DNA from: Psychromonas sp. psych-6C06 | GTDB lineage: Bacteria; Pseudomonadota; Gammaproteobacteria; Enterobacterales; Psychromonadaceae | Reading direction: 5' to 3' | Length of the DNA stretch: 64,000 nt | Assembly: GCF_002835465.1 (NCBI RefSeq) | Contig: NZ_PIZM01000001.1 | Coordinates: forward strand, 1 to 64,000 | Shown here: positions 10,432 to 19,708 of the stretch, one piece after another | How positions within the stretch are numbered: the stretch's first letter is position 1 | Layout: every line of letters starts with the position of its first letter | Translations under genes and position numbers: made by a program | Notes under the pieces: generated by a model | What the model was told of the DNA's origin: nothing | Seen by the model: only the letters and a program-made list of their open reading frames with translations | Databases searched by the model: none

Positions 10432-10530
10432 CTGAAAGCTGTCAGCTGATAGCCGTCAGCTGTTAGCTTTGTACTCGTTATGAATTTTGTTCTTTACTGA
10501 AAGCTGACAGCTAATAACTGACAGCTTTCT
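10432..10530. repeat. AGCTGACAG repeat (family R4), two units
   Basis: Two related units in the hflD-purB gap: 10432-10471 (CTGAAAGCTGTCAGCTGATAG..) and 10497-10530 (CTGAAAGCTGACAGCTAATA..). Each can fold on itself and they can pair with one another. A third unit is at 37372-37400. The position makes an intercistronic RNA hairpin likely. Confidence 0.75.
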
Positions 10531-10532
10531 AT

Positions 10533-11162
10533 TTATACTCTTTGTAAATTTTGTTTTGCTTGGTGGATCATCGCTTTACGTGAAAACAATAATTGGCGTC
10601 GTTTACCACCGATTTGTCGCCATAATACTGTGGCGCGCACACCGGCTAATAATAAAGCACGGATTTTATGTTGTGTGATCACCTGTTGCAAGCAAGAGGG
10701 CTTACCATTAACTTGGATTTTTGGACCCAAATTACTGATGATATCTTTATAGATACCATCTAGGTTTGCTAATACGCTTTCATCACTAATATCAAAATGC
10801 GCTAGTTGACGGTTGACTTGATTAATGCGTTCACCAAGTAGGTTCATAGCAGAGCCATTCGCGGTTAACTTTTTCTCTAAAGCAACCATACCTACCACAT
10901 ATTTTGTTACTTGTAAGTTACGCTCGTTATTAGGGTTATCAAGTTGCTCAATCATGCTTTTAAAGCCAACTTCTAATGATTTATAACCACCAAACGTATC
11001 GATAGGGCTATCACTGTCGACTGACATTATCGATTTTAGTGACGCTTCGAAGGCCTCGATATTAGGGCATAGGCCAGTCGTTGCTATTTTATCAACTAAG
11101 TAAGCAGCCTGTGTCATAGCAGCAAAGGCGATAACACGTGAAGGGAGATCATGATATGACAT
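10533..11162 (-). CDS. hflD: High-frequency lysogenisation protein HflD
   Basis: 209-residue all-helical protein of the HflD (YcfC) family; E. coli HflD is 213 residues and binds phage lambda CII at the membrane. Its housekeeping role is not established. Recognised by RVIAFAAMTQAAYLV, the Gly/Asp-rich SPIDTFGGYKSLEVGFKSM and the late AGVRATVLWRQIGGKRRQLLFSRKAM. It starts 2 nt after the mnmA stop, so the two are co-transcribed and probably translationally coupled. Confidence 0.95.
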   Translation of the reverse strand: MSYHDLPSRVIAFAAMTQAAYLVDKIATTGLCPNIEAFEASLKSIMSVDSDSPIDTFGGYKSLEVGFKSMIEQLDNPNNERNLQVTKYVVGMVALEKKLTANGSAMNLLGERINQVNRQLAHFDISDESVLANLDGIYKDIISNLGPKIQVNGKPSCLQQVITQHKIRALLLAGVRATVLWRQIGGKRRQLLFSRKAMIHQAKQNLQRV

Positions 11163-11164
11163 AA

Positions 11165-12274
11165 TTATTTATTCTCCTGTAGGTGTTGCTCGATAATCGC
11201 GCCACCGAGGCACACTTCATCAAGATAGAATACTGCAGATTGACCAGGTGTAACGGCTGCCTGTGGCTCGTCGAAGATAACTTCGAGAGTATCATCATCT
11301 ATTGGGTTCACCGTACAAGGGATATCTGCTTGGCGATAACGTGTTTTTACCGTGCACTTAAACGATTCTTTTCTAGGGGTTCTATCAACCCAATCACACT
11401 GCTTAGCAATTAAACCGTAAGAGAATAGTGCAGGGTGGTTCGCGCCTTGTGCAACAAGCAGACGATTGTTATCCATATCTTTACCGACCACATACCATGG
11501 GTTTTCGTTAGAGTTTTGTAAACCGCCAATACCCAACCCTTTTCGTTGACCTAGCGTGTGGTACATCAAACCTTGGTGTTGTCCAATCACTTCACCCGTT
11601 GGCGTCACAATATCACCCGGCTGTGCGGGTAAATATTCTTGTAGGAAATCGGTAAATTTACGCTCACCGATAAAGCATATACCAGTGCTGTCTTTTTTAT
11701 TGGCGGTGATTAAGTCTTGCTCTTCAGCGATACGGCGTACCTCTGGTTTCTCAAGCTCACCGACAGGGAACAGCGTTTGTGCAATCTGTTTTTCACCAAC
11801 CGCATACAAAAAGTAGCTTTGATCTTTATTACCATCTACACCACGCAGTAGTTGTGCTTGACCATCAACATCACGTCGACGACAGTAATGTCCTGTCGCG
11901 ATATAGTCGGCACCTAAATCTTCCGCTGCAAACTCTAAGAATGCTTTGAATTTAATCTCTTTGTTACACATGATATCTGGGTTAGGGGTACGACCTGCTT
12001 TGTATTCCGCTAAGAAATGCTCAAAGACGTTATCCCAATATTCTGCAGAGAAGTTGATAGTGTGGAGTTTAATGCCTAATTTATCGCAGACCGATTTTGC
12101 ATCGATAAGATCTTGAGCCGCGGCACAATACTCATCGGTATCGTCCTCTTCCCAGTTCTTCATAAATAGCCCTTCAACTTGATATCCCTGTTGCTGTAAA
12201 AGATACGCAGATACAGAGGAATCAACTCCGCCGGAGATACCGACGATCACTTTAATTTGGCTATTGTCTTGCAT
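11165..12274 (-). CDS. mnmA: tRNA-specific 2-thiouridylase MnmA
   Basis: Adds sulfur to U34 of tRNA-Lys, -Glu and -Gln using sulfur relayed by TusE. 369 residues. The PP-loop SGGVDSS is at 14-20; the two catalytic cysteines are Cys103 ([11 protein letters not shown]) and Cys200 ([12 protein letters not shown]), both in place; GNKDQSYFL around 148-156 binds tRNA. A C-terminal beta-barrel follows [10 protein letters not shown]. Start follows AGTAGGAGAATTTATT. First gene of the mnmA-hflD-purB unit. Confidence 0.98.
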   Translation of the reverse strand: MQDNSQIKVIVGISGGVDSSVSAYLLQQQGYQVEGLFMKNWEEDDTDEYCAAAQDLIDAKSVCDKLGIKLHTINFSAEYWDNVFEHFLAEYKAGRTPNPDIMCNKEIKFKAFLEFAAEDLGADYIATGHYCRRRDVDGQAQLLRGVDGNKDQSYFLYAVGEKQIAQTLFPVGELEKPEVRRIAEEQDLITANKKDSTGICFIGERKFTDFLQEYLPAQPGDIVTPTGEVIGQHQGLMYHTLGQRKGLGIGGLQNSNENPWYVVGKDMDNNRLLVAQGANHPALFSYGLIAKQCDWVDRTPRKESFKCTVKTRYRQADIPCTVNPIDDDTLEVIFDEPQAAVTPGQSAVFYLDEVCLGGAIIEQHLQENK

Positions 12275-12476
12275 AATAAATTCTCCTACTAATTTGAGGC
12301 GAGATTTTAACAGAAATCCAACACAATTGAACTAATAATGTGAGTTAGGTAACGTTGTAAAGCTTGAGAAGAAATAATGCTAGGTTGATGTACATAGAAT
12401 AGGGCGCGTGTCATCGCTAAATATTTATCAGTGCGTTGATTTAAATAGGTTTTAGGTGGCCGTTTTTCAGCTTATT

Positions 12477-12623
12477 CTAATAATTCAAATAATTGTTCAA
12501 GTAACCTTTTTTCGAGTTAATACTCATTGCTATGGCTGAGGCATGAGGGCAATCTTTTTCTGTTTCAATTAATAAGCGCTTTTCAATATCGTAGCTCTTT
12601 TTGCCATCGGCCTGCCAAGTTAT
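12477..12623 (-). pseudogene. Possible remnant of a small coding region
   Basis: A 48-codon open stretch without a start codon: it is bounded upstream by an in-frame TAA and ends in TAG at 12477. The peptide contains WQADGKKSYDIEKRLLIET and CPHASAIAMSINS, which look like globular protein rather than random translation (low Leu/Phe shadow bias, charged amphipathic periodicity). I do not recognise the family. It may be the decayed 3' part of a lost gene in the 390-nt gap between mnmA and the MATE gene. Confidence 0.3.
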
Positions 12624-12642
12624 TTTCTTTTACTTTGTTACT

Positions 12643-12685
12643 GCTAGATTTCCCGAACTTAACAACTAAGCTCGGGAAATCTAGC
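12643..12685. terminator. Long hairpin after the MATE gene
   Basis: 14-bp perfect stem GCTAGATTTCCCGA / TCGGGAAATCTAGC, extended inward with one mismatch. It ends 6 nt from the MATE stop on the minus strand. No T tract follows, so it is a stabilising or imperfect terminator structure. Confidence 0.6.
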
Positions 12686-12690
12686 AAACG

Positions 12691-14058
12691 TTAATTGACC
12701 ACCAAATTGGTTAACCAGCGCTTCTTGAGCATACGCTGAATGGTTAATATCGCTTTTACTATCTCCTCGGAAAGCATCATTAATAATACCCAGTGCAGTG
12801 GCCATTGCCATACTAAGGCGGCTACCATCACTGCGGGTATACCGACAGCCCACAACCCAAACAGGTCGATAAAAGCGGAGTATTTTACATCGCCACCACT
12901 TTTTAATACGCCATTAATACCCATCATATTATGTACTTTTAAAGCCAGGCCAAGCGCGAGAACCAGTGACACATTGACGATCATTTCGCTGTTTTGAAAC
13001 TCATGTTGTTGCAAGTAACTTAGTAAATGATGTTGATTTAATGCCAATAACCCTGCGGTTGAAAGTGCTAGCAATACACCCGTATAAACCGCTGTCCATG
13101 ACTGATACCAAGCACGTTCAAATTTATTTGCACCTAATTCATTGCCGACCATAATGCCACAGGCACTACTTAACCCAAAGAAAGCGGATAGAAACATACC
13201 TTCAATGGGCGCAATTAATGAGTGAATGGCTAATGCCTGTGTGCCCATTGCTGCAATAATTAAGCTATAGGTTAAAATACCCAATGCCCACCCCGCGTGT
13301 TGAAATAAAATAGGAGCGATAAAGCGAATAAATTTAAACATTTCACTTCGTAGTAAGGATCCTTTTATATCTGCTAAGGTTGGTATTAGCATCGGCTGTT
13401 TATACTTAATATACAGCATCATGAAAAGCAACTGACTCATGCGCCCAATGACAGTCGCCCATGCAGCCCCAGCAACGCCCATTGGATCGATAGGTCCAAC
13501 ACCAAAAATTAACACCACATTTAATGAAGCGTTGATAATAATCGCTAGGATGCCTATCACAGTCGGGGCCATCACATCATTACTCACTCGTAACGCTGAT
13601 TCCAAAGGAACAATGATTGCAGTGACTAGTATGGTCCACCCGGTTATTTGTAAATAAGTTGCCCCCAGTTCAATTAACTGTGGATCTTGGCTAGAAAGCG
13701 TGACAAAAAAGCTCGGATTAAGGGTGTAAAATAGCGCAAACCCTGCATTAATGATAAATGCCCAAGTGATAGATTGAATCAATATTTTACGTATGCCTTT
13801 ATTTTCACCAGCACCGAAATATTGCGCGCCTAAAATATTAATGGCGCCGGAAATACCAAAAACGGCGAGCAGATTAAAAAAGAACACTTTGCCACCTAAA
13901 CCTACGGCTGCAATTTCCGCTTCACCAAGAGTGGCAACCATCATTACATCAAACATACCAAGGGCTGCAAACATCATCGATTGCAGGGATACTGGCAGTG
14001 CCAAATTAAAGAATTTAGACCAGAAAGGTTTTCCTGTTGATGCTAACCATTTTTCCAT
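12691..14058 (-). CDS. MATE family efflux transporter
   Basis: 455-residue inner-membrane Na+ or H+-coupled multidrug and toxin extrusion protein with about twelve hydrophobic helices in two six-helix bundles. The N-terminal FFNLALPVSLQSMMFAALGM.. and the conserved LGEAEIAAVGLGGKVFFF and SACGIMVGNELGAN segments in the second half are MATE signatures. It resembles the YeeO/NorM branch; substrate unknown. Divergently transcribed from the AraC-type regulator 206 nt away, which probably controls it. Confidence 0.93.
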   Translation of the reverse strand: MEKWLASTGKPFWSKFFNLALPVSLQSMMFAALGMFDVMMVATLGEAEIAAVGLGGKVFFFNLLAVFGISGAINILGAQYFGAGENKGIRKILIQSITWAFIINAGFALFYTLNPSFFVTLSSQDPQLIELGATYLQITGWTILVTAIIVPLESALRVSNDVMAPTVIGILAIIINASLNVVLIFGVGPIDPMGVAGAAWATVIGRMSQLLFMMLYIKYKQPMLIPTLADIKGSLLRSEMFKFIRFIAPILFQHAGWALGILTYSLIIAAMGTQALAIHSLIAPIEGMFLSAFFGLSSACGIMVGNELGANKFERAWYQSWTAVYTGVLLALSTAGLLALNQHHLLSYLQQHEFQNSEMIVNVSLVLALGLALKVHNMMGINGVLKSGGDVKYSAFIDLFGLWAVGIPAVMVAALVWQWPLHWVLLMMLSEEIVKAILTIQRMLKKRWLTNLVVN

Positions 14059-14264
14059 ATATCACTCACTCTATTTTAGGGGGAAGGGGTGAAGAAATTA
14101 CTTTTAATATTTAAGATCATTGTATGCTTATTCTTAAATAAAACTTGTTGTGGTATTGTAACTATTTGTCTTAAACTATCATGGTTAAAAAAGTAACAAA
14201 GTGTATAGAAAATATAGCTTGTTACTTTTATTGCTGGCAAAGTAAACAATGTTGAGGAGCAACA

Positions 14265-15113
14265 ATGAAAGAGTGGCCTGAGTTGTGTGAAATATCTAAC
14301 CGCTGTAAGCAACAGATGTTGGATAAAGGAGATCAGCCTACCTTAGCAACATTAGGTTATATACAGGTTGGCTATTGCGATGCAGTCGAGAAGTTTAGCT
14401 TCTATCGACAAAACCCTGATTTTCATATGATGCTATTTACCACACATGGTGCAGGCATACTCAATACGCCAGATGAAAGTTTTCACCTTGAAGCGGGATC
14501 ATTGATTATTGTCCCTGCAGGGCAGATGAATGGTTTTGATTTGAACTGCGATCACTGGTCAATTGCATGGGTGATGTTAGATCCAAAATTAAAGTGGCCA
14601 TCATTGAAAAAAAGTGGGGTTTATTTACAAGCAACGAATTACGCTGGCGTATTACGCCATAATATTGAATCGCTACTGCTTAATACACAATACAGTCAAT
14701 TTGATGATCCGTTATTAGAAAAAATGCTGGTAGACCAATTACAGCATATCGTTGAGCAAAGCCTGCATCGTAAAGCACAAGTTTCAGCGGTGCAGATGCG
14801 CCTGCAACACTTCACCTACCTGCTCAGCCAACAGCTACATAAAAATTGGAATGTTGAGCAGATGGCCGCATTGATATTTTGCTCACCAGCACACCTATAT
14901 CGATTAACTAACCAATGGTTAGGGAAAAGCCCGATGCAACATCTACAAGCGTTGCGTATTGAGCGGGCAAAGCAAAGTTTAGAGTCTCAAAATTGGTCGA
15001 TTAATGATGTCGCTTTACAGGTGGGCTTTAAGGACTTAGCCAACTTTAGTCGACGATTCAAAGCGCTGGTGGGACAAAGCCCCTCTGCATATCGGGCGAC
15101 TAAGCGTGGGTAA
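14265..15113 (+). CDS. AraC family transcriptional regulator
   Basis: 282 residues: an N-terminal cupin-like effector domain (~20-130, with the GSLIIVPAGQMNGF turn) and a C-terminal double helix-turn-helix (~190-278), including MAALIFCSPAHLYRLTNQW and the second-helix signature INDVALQVGFKDLANFSRRF. ATG at 14265 follows TTGAGGAGCAACA. Divergent from the MATE pump, its likely target; the effector is unknown. Its TAA stop sits on the boundary of repeat R1 copy b, so the transcript runs into that element. Confidence 0.93.
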   Translation: MKEWPELCEISNRCKQQMLDKGDQPTLATLGYIQVGYCDAVEKFSFYRQNPDFHMMLFTTHGAGILNTPDESFHLEAGSLIIVPAGQMNGFDLNCDHWSIAWVMLDPKLKWPSLKKSGVYLQATNYAGVLRHNIESLLLNTQYSQFDDPLLEKMLVDQLQHIVEQSLHRKAQVSAVQMRLQHFTYLLSQQLHKNWNVEQMAALIFCSPAHLYRLTNQWLGKSPMQHLQALRIERAKQSLESQNWSINDVALQVGFKDLANFSRRFKALVGQSPSAYRATKRG

Positions 15114-15275
15114 TATCAATTCCGCTAATATAGTGATCAAATATTACGCAGGAAAAGGAGTTAGTTAAAGGCGAAAATTGATGCAAATGGCTGTTCCCTT
15201 TACGAAATTTTTAACGCTGAAATAGCTTACTTTTAACCAGTAAGATTGATCTGTTATTTAGTGGGTTTGGTATAA
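15112..15275. repeat. Dispersed MITE-like repeat R1, copy b
   Basis: 164 nt. Ends AATATCAATTCCGCTAATAT and ..AGTGGGTTTGGTATAA are an inverted pair. The whole element is the reverse complement of copy c (40626-40790): same order of AGTGATCAAAT, CGCAGGAAAAGGAG, CTTTACGAAA, TTAACGCTGAAATAGCT and AAGATTGATC blocks. Confidence 0.85.
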
Positions 15276-15359
15276 GTATCCAGACCGTTGCATTTAATCT
15301 TGCTTCGGCATTAATTATTTTTTTACTATTGATAATAGCTGATAGCTAAACCTGCACCT

Positions 15360-15821
15360 CTATGGCAACACATCACGATTGATAGGGTTTTGTAGCGAGA
15401 TTAATGTCTCGGTAGATTGAATGGCTTCTATCGCTTGTACTTTATTAATAAGCGTCATTTGTAAGTGATCAATTGAACGAGTCATTAACTTAATAAAAAT
15501 ACTGTAATTACCTGTGGTGTAGTAGGCCTCTACCACTTCATCAAGCGCCTGTAACTTTTCAATGGTATCAGAGTAATCTTTTGCATGTTTAAGGTTAATA
15601 CCGATAAAGCAGCAAACATCATAACCTAACGCTTTTTCGTTCAGGACGACTTTAGTACCTTCGATAATACCTGCCTGCTTCATTTTTTCTATTCGAACAT
15701 GGATTGTTCCTGCACTAACAGCGAACTGTTTAGCTAATTCAGCGTAAGCGATACGTGCATTTTCGGTTAAGGCTGCCAAAATGCTTTTATCGAGATTATC
15801 GATCTCATAATTACTGCTCAT
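15360..15821 (-). CDS. asnC: Transcriptional regulator AsnC
   Basis: 153-residue Lrp/AsnC-family regulator (E. coli AsnC 152). N-terminal winged HTH (DNLDKSILAALTENARIAYAELA.. and VSAGTIHVRIEKMKQAGII) and a C-terminal RAM effector domain from ~70 with the asparagine-binding beta-alpha-beta fold (VEAYYTTGNYSIFIKL). Divergent from asnA with a 159-nt shared control region; known AsnC proteins activate asnA when asparagine is scarce. Confidence 0.95.
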   Translation of the reverse strand: MSSNYEIDNLDKSILAALTENARIAYAELAKQFAVSAGTIHVRIEKMKQAGIIEGTKVVLNEKALGYDVCCFIGINLKHAKDYSDTIEKLQALDEVVEAYYTTGNYSIFIKLMTRSIDHLQMTLINKVQAIEAIQSTETLISLQNPINRDVLP

Positions 15822-15980
15822 ATATTACCCTTGATATTATCGAATCTTTATTAATTTATGTATTTTATTGCGGTTTGTTTTTGTGTAAAGCTATTTTTGG
15901 TATGGGTTATTGTAATTACTGGTTAAATGCATGAATATACTTTCAGATTTTAAATTAAATAACTTACAGGGAATGATCCA

Positions 15981-16982
15981 ATGAGCGCAGAGTACATTTT
16001 AAGCCAGCAACAAATTAGTAAAGCAAAGCAACTCTTTTCAGCACAGTTAGAAGAAAAATTAGGGCTGATTGAAGTTCAAGCTCCAATTTTAGCGAAGGTC
16101 GGTGATGGTATCCAAGATAACCTAAGTGGTCACGAAAAAGCGGTGTCAGTAAAAGTTAAATCACTGCCAACAGCAGATCAAGACTTTGAAGTGGTGCATT
16201 CACTCGCAAAATGGAAACGTAAAACGTTAGGTGAATACGGTTTTGCAGTAGGCCAAGGTCTATACACGCACATGAAAGCATTGCGCCCTGATGAAGAGAA
16301 ATTAAGCCCAATTCACTCAATTTTTGTTGATCAGTGGGACTGGGAAAAAGTGATTTGTGAAAGTACTGAACGTTCGTTAGATTTCTTAAAATCAACGGTA
16401 ACGACACTTTACAGTGCGATTAAAGCAACAGAGTTACAACTTGATGCGCTATACGGATTAAAACCTTTCCTAGCAGATGATATTACTTTTGTTTATTCAG
16501 AAGATTTAGTGAAAAAATACCCAGATTTAGACGGTAAAGCACGTGAGCGAGAAGCGGTTAAAGAGTTTGGCTCAGTATTCTTAATCGGTATCGGTGGTCA
16601 ACTTTCTCACGGTGATATCCATGATGTACGTGCACCAGATTATGATGATTGGTCGACACAAACCTGTGATAAATACGCAGGCTTAAACGGTGATATTTTA
16701 GTATGGAACCCAGTTCTTGAGGATGTATTTGAAATCTCTTCAATGGGTATTCGTGTTAGCCCAGAAGCGCTGCAAAAACAGCTTAAAATCACTGGTGATG
16801 AAGATCGCCTTGAGCTTGATTGGCACAAAATGCTAATTGACTCAAAACTACCACAAACGATTGGTGGTGGTATTGGCCAATCTCGTCTTGCAATGTTATT
16901 GCTACAAAAGCAACATATCGGTCAAGTACAAGTGGGTGTTTGGTCTGATTGCCTGAAAAAAGAGGTACAAGCGATTCTTTAA
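15981..16982 (+). CDS. asnA: Aspartate-ammonia ligase
   Basis: Ammonia-dependent asparagine synthetase, ATP + aspartate + NH3 to asparagine + AMP. 333 residues (E. coli 330), class II tRNA-synthetase-like fold. Conserved segments: [31 protein letters not shown], the [13 protein letters not shown] motif, [14 protein letters not shown] and the C-terminal [16 protein letters not shown]. Start follows CAGGGAATGATCCA. Controlled from the divergent asnC promoter region. Confidence 0.98.
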   Translation: MSAEYILSQQQISKAKQLFSAQLEEKLGLIEVQAPILAKVGDGIQDNLSGHEKAVSVKVKSLPTADQDFEVVHSLAKWKRKTLGEYGFAVGQGLYTHMKALRPDEEKLSPIHSIFVDQWDWEKVICESTERSLDFLKSTVTTLYSAIKATELQLDALYGLKPFLADDITFVYSEDLVKKYPDLDGKAREREAVKEFGSVFLIGIGGQLSHGDIHDVRAPDYDDWSTQTCDKYAGLNGDILVWNPVLEDVFEISSMGIRVSPEALQKQLKITGDEDRLELDWHKMLIDSKLPQTIGGGIGQSRLAMLLLQKQHIGQVQVGVWSDCLKKEVQAIL

Positions 16983-17001
16983 TTTTATTCACTTATTATA
17001 A

Positions 17002-17040
17002 GTGAAAGGCCGAATCAATGTTATTGACTTGGCCTTTCAC
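17002..17040. terminator. Hairpin between asnA and a convergent gene
   Basis: Stem GTGAAAGGCC / GGCCTTTCAC, continued inward by TCAAT / ATTGA after a mismatch bulge. 20 nt after the asnA stop and 21 nt before the next minus-strand stop; no T tract on either side. Confidence 0.6.
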
Positions 17041-17060
17041 GCTTTAAAGAAAATTATTTC

Positions 17061-17594
17061 CTACTCATCATTTATTGGCACCATTAAACCCCAAACAAGC
17101 ATAGGATCAAAAGGTGTTTGCATTGCTTGTATTGCCAGTAACTTATCCTGTTCAGCCTTCGGTAGCTGATAAAAAAGAACTTCAGTATTAACTGCGGAAA
17201 TATCAAAGATTAGCTTTCGCGTTGAGTCCATAGTCAGCAACATTATCCTATCAAAAGCTGTTTGTTTATCCTCTGGCCATGATTGAATATGTAACAATCG
17301 TTCAGCAAGGAGCCCTCGCTCTGGTTGTACACATTGGTTAAAAGCTTTTTCACTGAGATACATAAGCCCTTTACGTAATGATTCTATTTGTATCTCTTTT
17401 AACTGTTTGAGTGTGTCCGAAGACAGTTGGTTACGTTTCTTATTTTCATTACATATATCATGCTTCTCCCCATAAGCATTGGTTGCTTGATGGAGTAGCA
17501 TGAGAGCGAGCTTTTTTTCTTCTTCTTGGTCTGCAAAAGCGGGATTTATGATTAGCGTATTGGCGAATAGAAAAATCAATAAAGTAATGCGCAT
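17061..17594 (-). CDS. Secreted protein of unknown function
   Basis: 177 residues. ATG at 17594 follows AGGGGAACTTTA and starts a clear signal peptide (MRITLLIFLFANTLI.., cleavage after AFA at 21); an ATG 27 codons upstream would bury it. The mature part is charged and helical, with a DICNENKKRNQ segment and a FNQCVQPERG segment whose two cysteines could pair. No family recognised. It stands alone between asnA (convergent) and the VOC gene; 222 nt of AT-rich DNA separate it from the latter. Confidence 0.75.
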   Translation of the reverse strand: MRITLLIFLFANTLIINPAFADQEEEKKLALMLLHQATNAYGEKHDICNENKKRNQLSSDTLKQLKEIQIESLRKGLMYLSEKAFNQCVQPERGLLAERLLHIQSWPEDKQTAFDRIMLLTMDSTRKLIFDISAVNTEVLFYQLPKAEQDKLLAIQAMQTPFDPMLVWGLMVPINDE

Positions 17595-17816
17595 TAAAGT
17601 TCCCCTGAGTTTATGGATAAAAGAATAAAGCGTAACATTATTATTAAGCAGTATAAAATTGAGAGTGACGAACATATTAGTGCGTTAGTGAGTAGTGAGG
17701 ATATATTTAATCTGAGGGGTAATACTTGATAGATTTTTACTTATTTTCGCCTCAACAGTGGTGATTGAGACGAAAAGGGGATGACCAGTACTTATTCTGA
17801 GCTACCACGTTTTTTT

Positions 17817-18236
17817 CTAAACCGTTGAATTTCTTTTACTAATATCGTCACTGAAATACTGCACAAATTCGACTTCAATGCCATCGGGATCATAATAATA
17901 AACGTTATGACGATAGGGATTGTCGTTACCAAATGAATGCGGTTTAAAGCCTGCCTCGGCTAAGCGAACTTGTAGCGCTTCTATATCACTGCTTTCAAAA
18001 CCAAGATGCGATATACCTGCTTGATGGCCGTGATGATCTCTTGGTGCGCTATCGGCATCATCGTTAAAAGTAAGGTAACTGGTATCATCTCCAAAATGGC
18101 ACCAATTACGCGTTACGCCAAACCATTCACTTTGTCCTGAATCTCTCACTTTCCATTCAGGGAAAGCTGCCTTGTAAAATTTAAGGCTGGTGGGGATGTC
18201 TGCGATCACTATATTGATATGTTCTAATCTAATCAT
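17817..18236 (-). CDS. VOC family (glyoxalase/dioxygenase fold) protein
   Basis: 139 residues with two beta-alpha-beta-beta-beta modules. Likely metal ligands are His6 (RLEHINIVI), a histidine in the GISHLGFE strand (~76) and the glutamate in GIEVEFVQYF near 127. The pattern fits glyoxalase, fosfomycin-resistance or dioxygenase-like members; the reaction cannot be called. It is 26 nt downstream of the flavin-reductase gene, so both probably answer to the divergent cysteine-rich regulator at 18985. Confidence 0.88.
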   Translation of the reverse strand: MIRLEHINIVIADIPTSLKFYKAAFPEWKVRDSGQSEWFGVTRNWCHFGDDTSYLTFNDDADSAPRDHHGHQAGISHLGFESSDIEALQVRLAEAGFKPHSFGNDNPYRHNVYYYDPDGIEVEFVQYFSDDISKRNSTV

Positions 18237-18262
18237 TTTTTATATCCTTATTACTTGTTTAC

Positions 18263-18868
18263 TTACATGCCAAAAGCATAACGTTGTTGTAATGATTTCT
18301 CTTGCTTAAAGAAACCTTCACGGATAGGGCGCATCGCTTGTGCGTATTCATTTAACATCATTAAGCTGTAATCAATGCGCTTACGCATACTAATATCATG
18401 CTCTGTCACTGCGCTATTTTCATTTAATACTTGGTCGACATTTCTCACGATTAAATAATCAGGAACGGCAATTAACTTAGTGTTTTTTAATCCATTCATG
18501 CGTAATTCAGCAACGGGATAAGCACCGTTAATACCACTACTGGTGCCCACTAACATAACCGGTTTATGCGCCGTATCTGCTAATTCGCTCATCAATAATA
18601 AGTTCTTAATTAATGGTGAAGCAGTTCCTGCCCATTCTGGTGTCATCAAGATAAAGGCATCGGCTTGGTGCATTTTTTCTGATAAACCTAACCACGCCTC
18701 ATTGCTACTTTTATAGTCTGAACTCGCATCCCAAAAGGGTAAATCTAATTCACATAAATCAATATGATCACTCTTTGTGAAGCTACTTTTCTGGCTATTG
18801 ATATAGTTTGCCACTTTTGCTGTTTGAGAGTCTTTTCGGTGGCTACCACTGATAATTAATAATTTCAT
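18263..18868 (-). CDS. NAD(P)H-dependent FMN reductase family protein
   Basis: 201-residue flavodoxin-fold reductase of the FMN_red family. FMN phosphate loop SGSHRKDSQTAKVANYI near residues 7-23; TPEWAGTASPLIKN near 96-109 corresponds to the conserved substrate/flavin loop. Relatives reduce flavins, quinones, azo dyes or chromate. First gene of a two-gene unit with the VOC gene. The promoter region carries two operators for the divergent regulator, suggesting induction by redox or electrophile stress (inference). Confidence 0.88.
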   Translation of the reverse strand: MKLLIISGSHRKDSQTAKVANYINSQKSSFTKSDHIDLCELDLPFWDASSDYKSSNEAWLGLSEKMHQADAFILMTPEWAGTASPLIKNLLLMSELADTAHKPVMLVGTSSGINGAYPVAELRMNGLKNTKLIAVPDYLIVRNVDQVLNENSAVTEHDISMRKRIDYSLMMLNEYAQAMRPIREGFFKQEKSLQQRYAFGM

Positions 18869-18907
18869 ATTACTTTCCTATTGATTGTTCTGTTGTCTGC
18901 TTTGTTA

Positions 18908-18959
18908 TTAAGTAAAGTAAACGCTTTATTTAATTAAGTAAAGAAAAAACTTTACTTAA
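18908..18959. promoter_or_regulatory. Two abutting palindromic operators
   Basis: Two 26-bp sites with no gap. Site 2 (18934-18959) is perfect: TTAAGTAAAG, six A, CTTTACTTAA. Site 1 (18908-18933) is TTAAGTAAAG, TAAACG, CTTTATTTAA, with one mismatch. They occupy the centre of the divergent promoter between the flavin reductase (start 18868) and the HTH regulator (start 18985). Confidence 0.9.
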
Positions 18960-18984
18960 TTTTGGGTTTGGTAATAATAGAGCG

Positions 18985-19614
18985 ATGAATAAAAATGAAA
19001 AAAGTGCTGAAAAAATTCTTCAGTTATTAAAAGAGCAGGGTGAAATGACCGCCAAGCAGTTATCTGAAAAATTGAAGATGACTACCATGGGGGTTCGTCA
19101 ACATCTACAGTCATTAGAAGAATCGGGGGAACTCGCTTTTTTTGACCAAAAAGCCTTGCGTGGACGACCTACTCGATTCTGGCAGTTAACTGAAAAAGCC
19201 AATGATCATTTTGAAAACCGACATGAAGAGCTGAGTGTACAGTTGATTATTTCTGTTCGAGAAGTGTTTGGCGAGCAAGGTTTAGATAAATTGATTAACC
19301 AGCGTGAAAAACAGACACTGGCGTTATATCAACAGGCGGTCTTACCATTACCGACCATTGATGAACGACTTCAAGCCCTAGTAAAGTTACGTAGCGAAGA
19401 AGGTTATATGGCGAGCTTTGAAGTACAGCAGGGTTGTTATTGGTTATTTGAAAATCATTGTCCTATTTGTGCGGCTGCCACGGAATGCCTGAGTTTTTGT
19501 CGTTCTGAACTGAACATTTTTCAGTTGTTGTTTGAAGATTTAGCAACGGTTACTCGCGAAGACCATATTGTTGAAGGTGCGAGGCGATGTGCTTATAAAG
19601 TGGTGGAAAAATAG
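18985..19614 (+). CDS. Cysteine-rich winged-HTH regulator (SufR/COG2345-like)
   Basis: 209 residues. N-terminal winged helix (10-70: MTAKQLSEKLKMTTMGVRQH as recognition part, RGRPTRFWQLTEKA as wing). The C-terminal domain carries six cysteines: 151, 159, 162, 168, 172 and 202, with HCPICAAATECLSFC resembling the cluster-binding region of SufR-type iron-sulfur regulators. A [Fe-S] or thiol-switch sensor is likely but unproven. It lies 26 nt beyond the double operator, so it is probably autoregulated and controls the divergent flavin reductase/VOC unit. No SD of note: the start is preceded by AATAATAGAGCG. Confidence 0.85.
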   Translation: MNKNEKSAEKILQLLKEQGEMTAKQLSEKLKMTTMGVRQHLQSLEESGELAFFDQKALRGRPTRFWQLTEKANDHFENRHEELSVQLIISVREVFGEQGLDKLINQREKQTLALYQQAVLPLPTIDERLQALVKLRSEEGYMASFEVQQGCYWLFENHCPICAAATECLSFCRSELNIFQLLFEDLATVTREDHIVEGARRCAYKVVEK

Positions 19615-19708
19615 TTTGAATATCTGCTTGATGATAATGCAATTGATAATTGTTTTTATTTGAGGGTGTGCTACATTATTAAATAAGTATTAATAATGGG
19701 TAAGTAGC

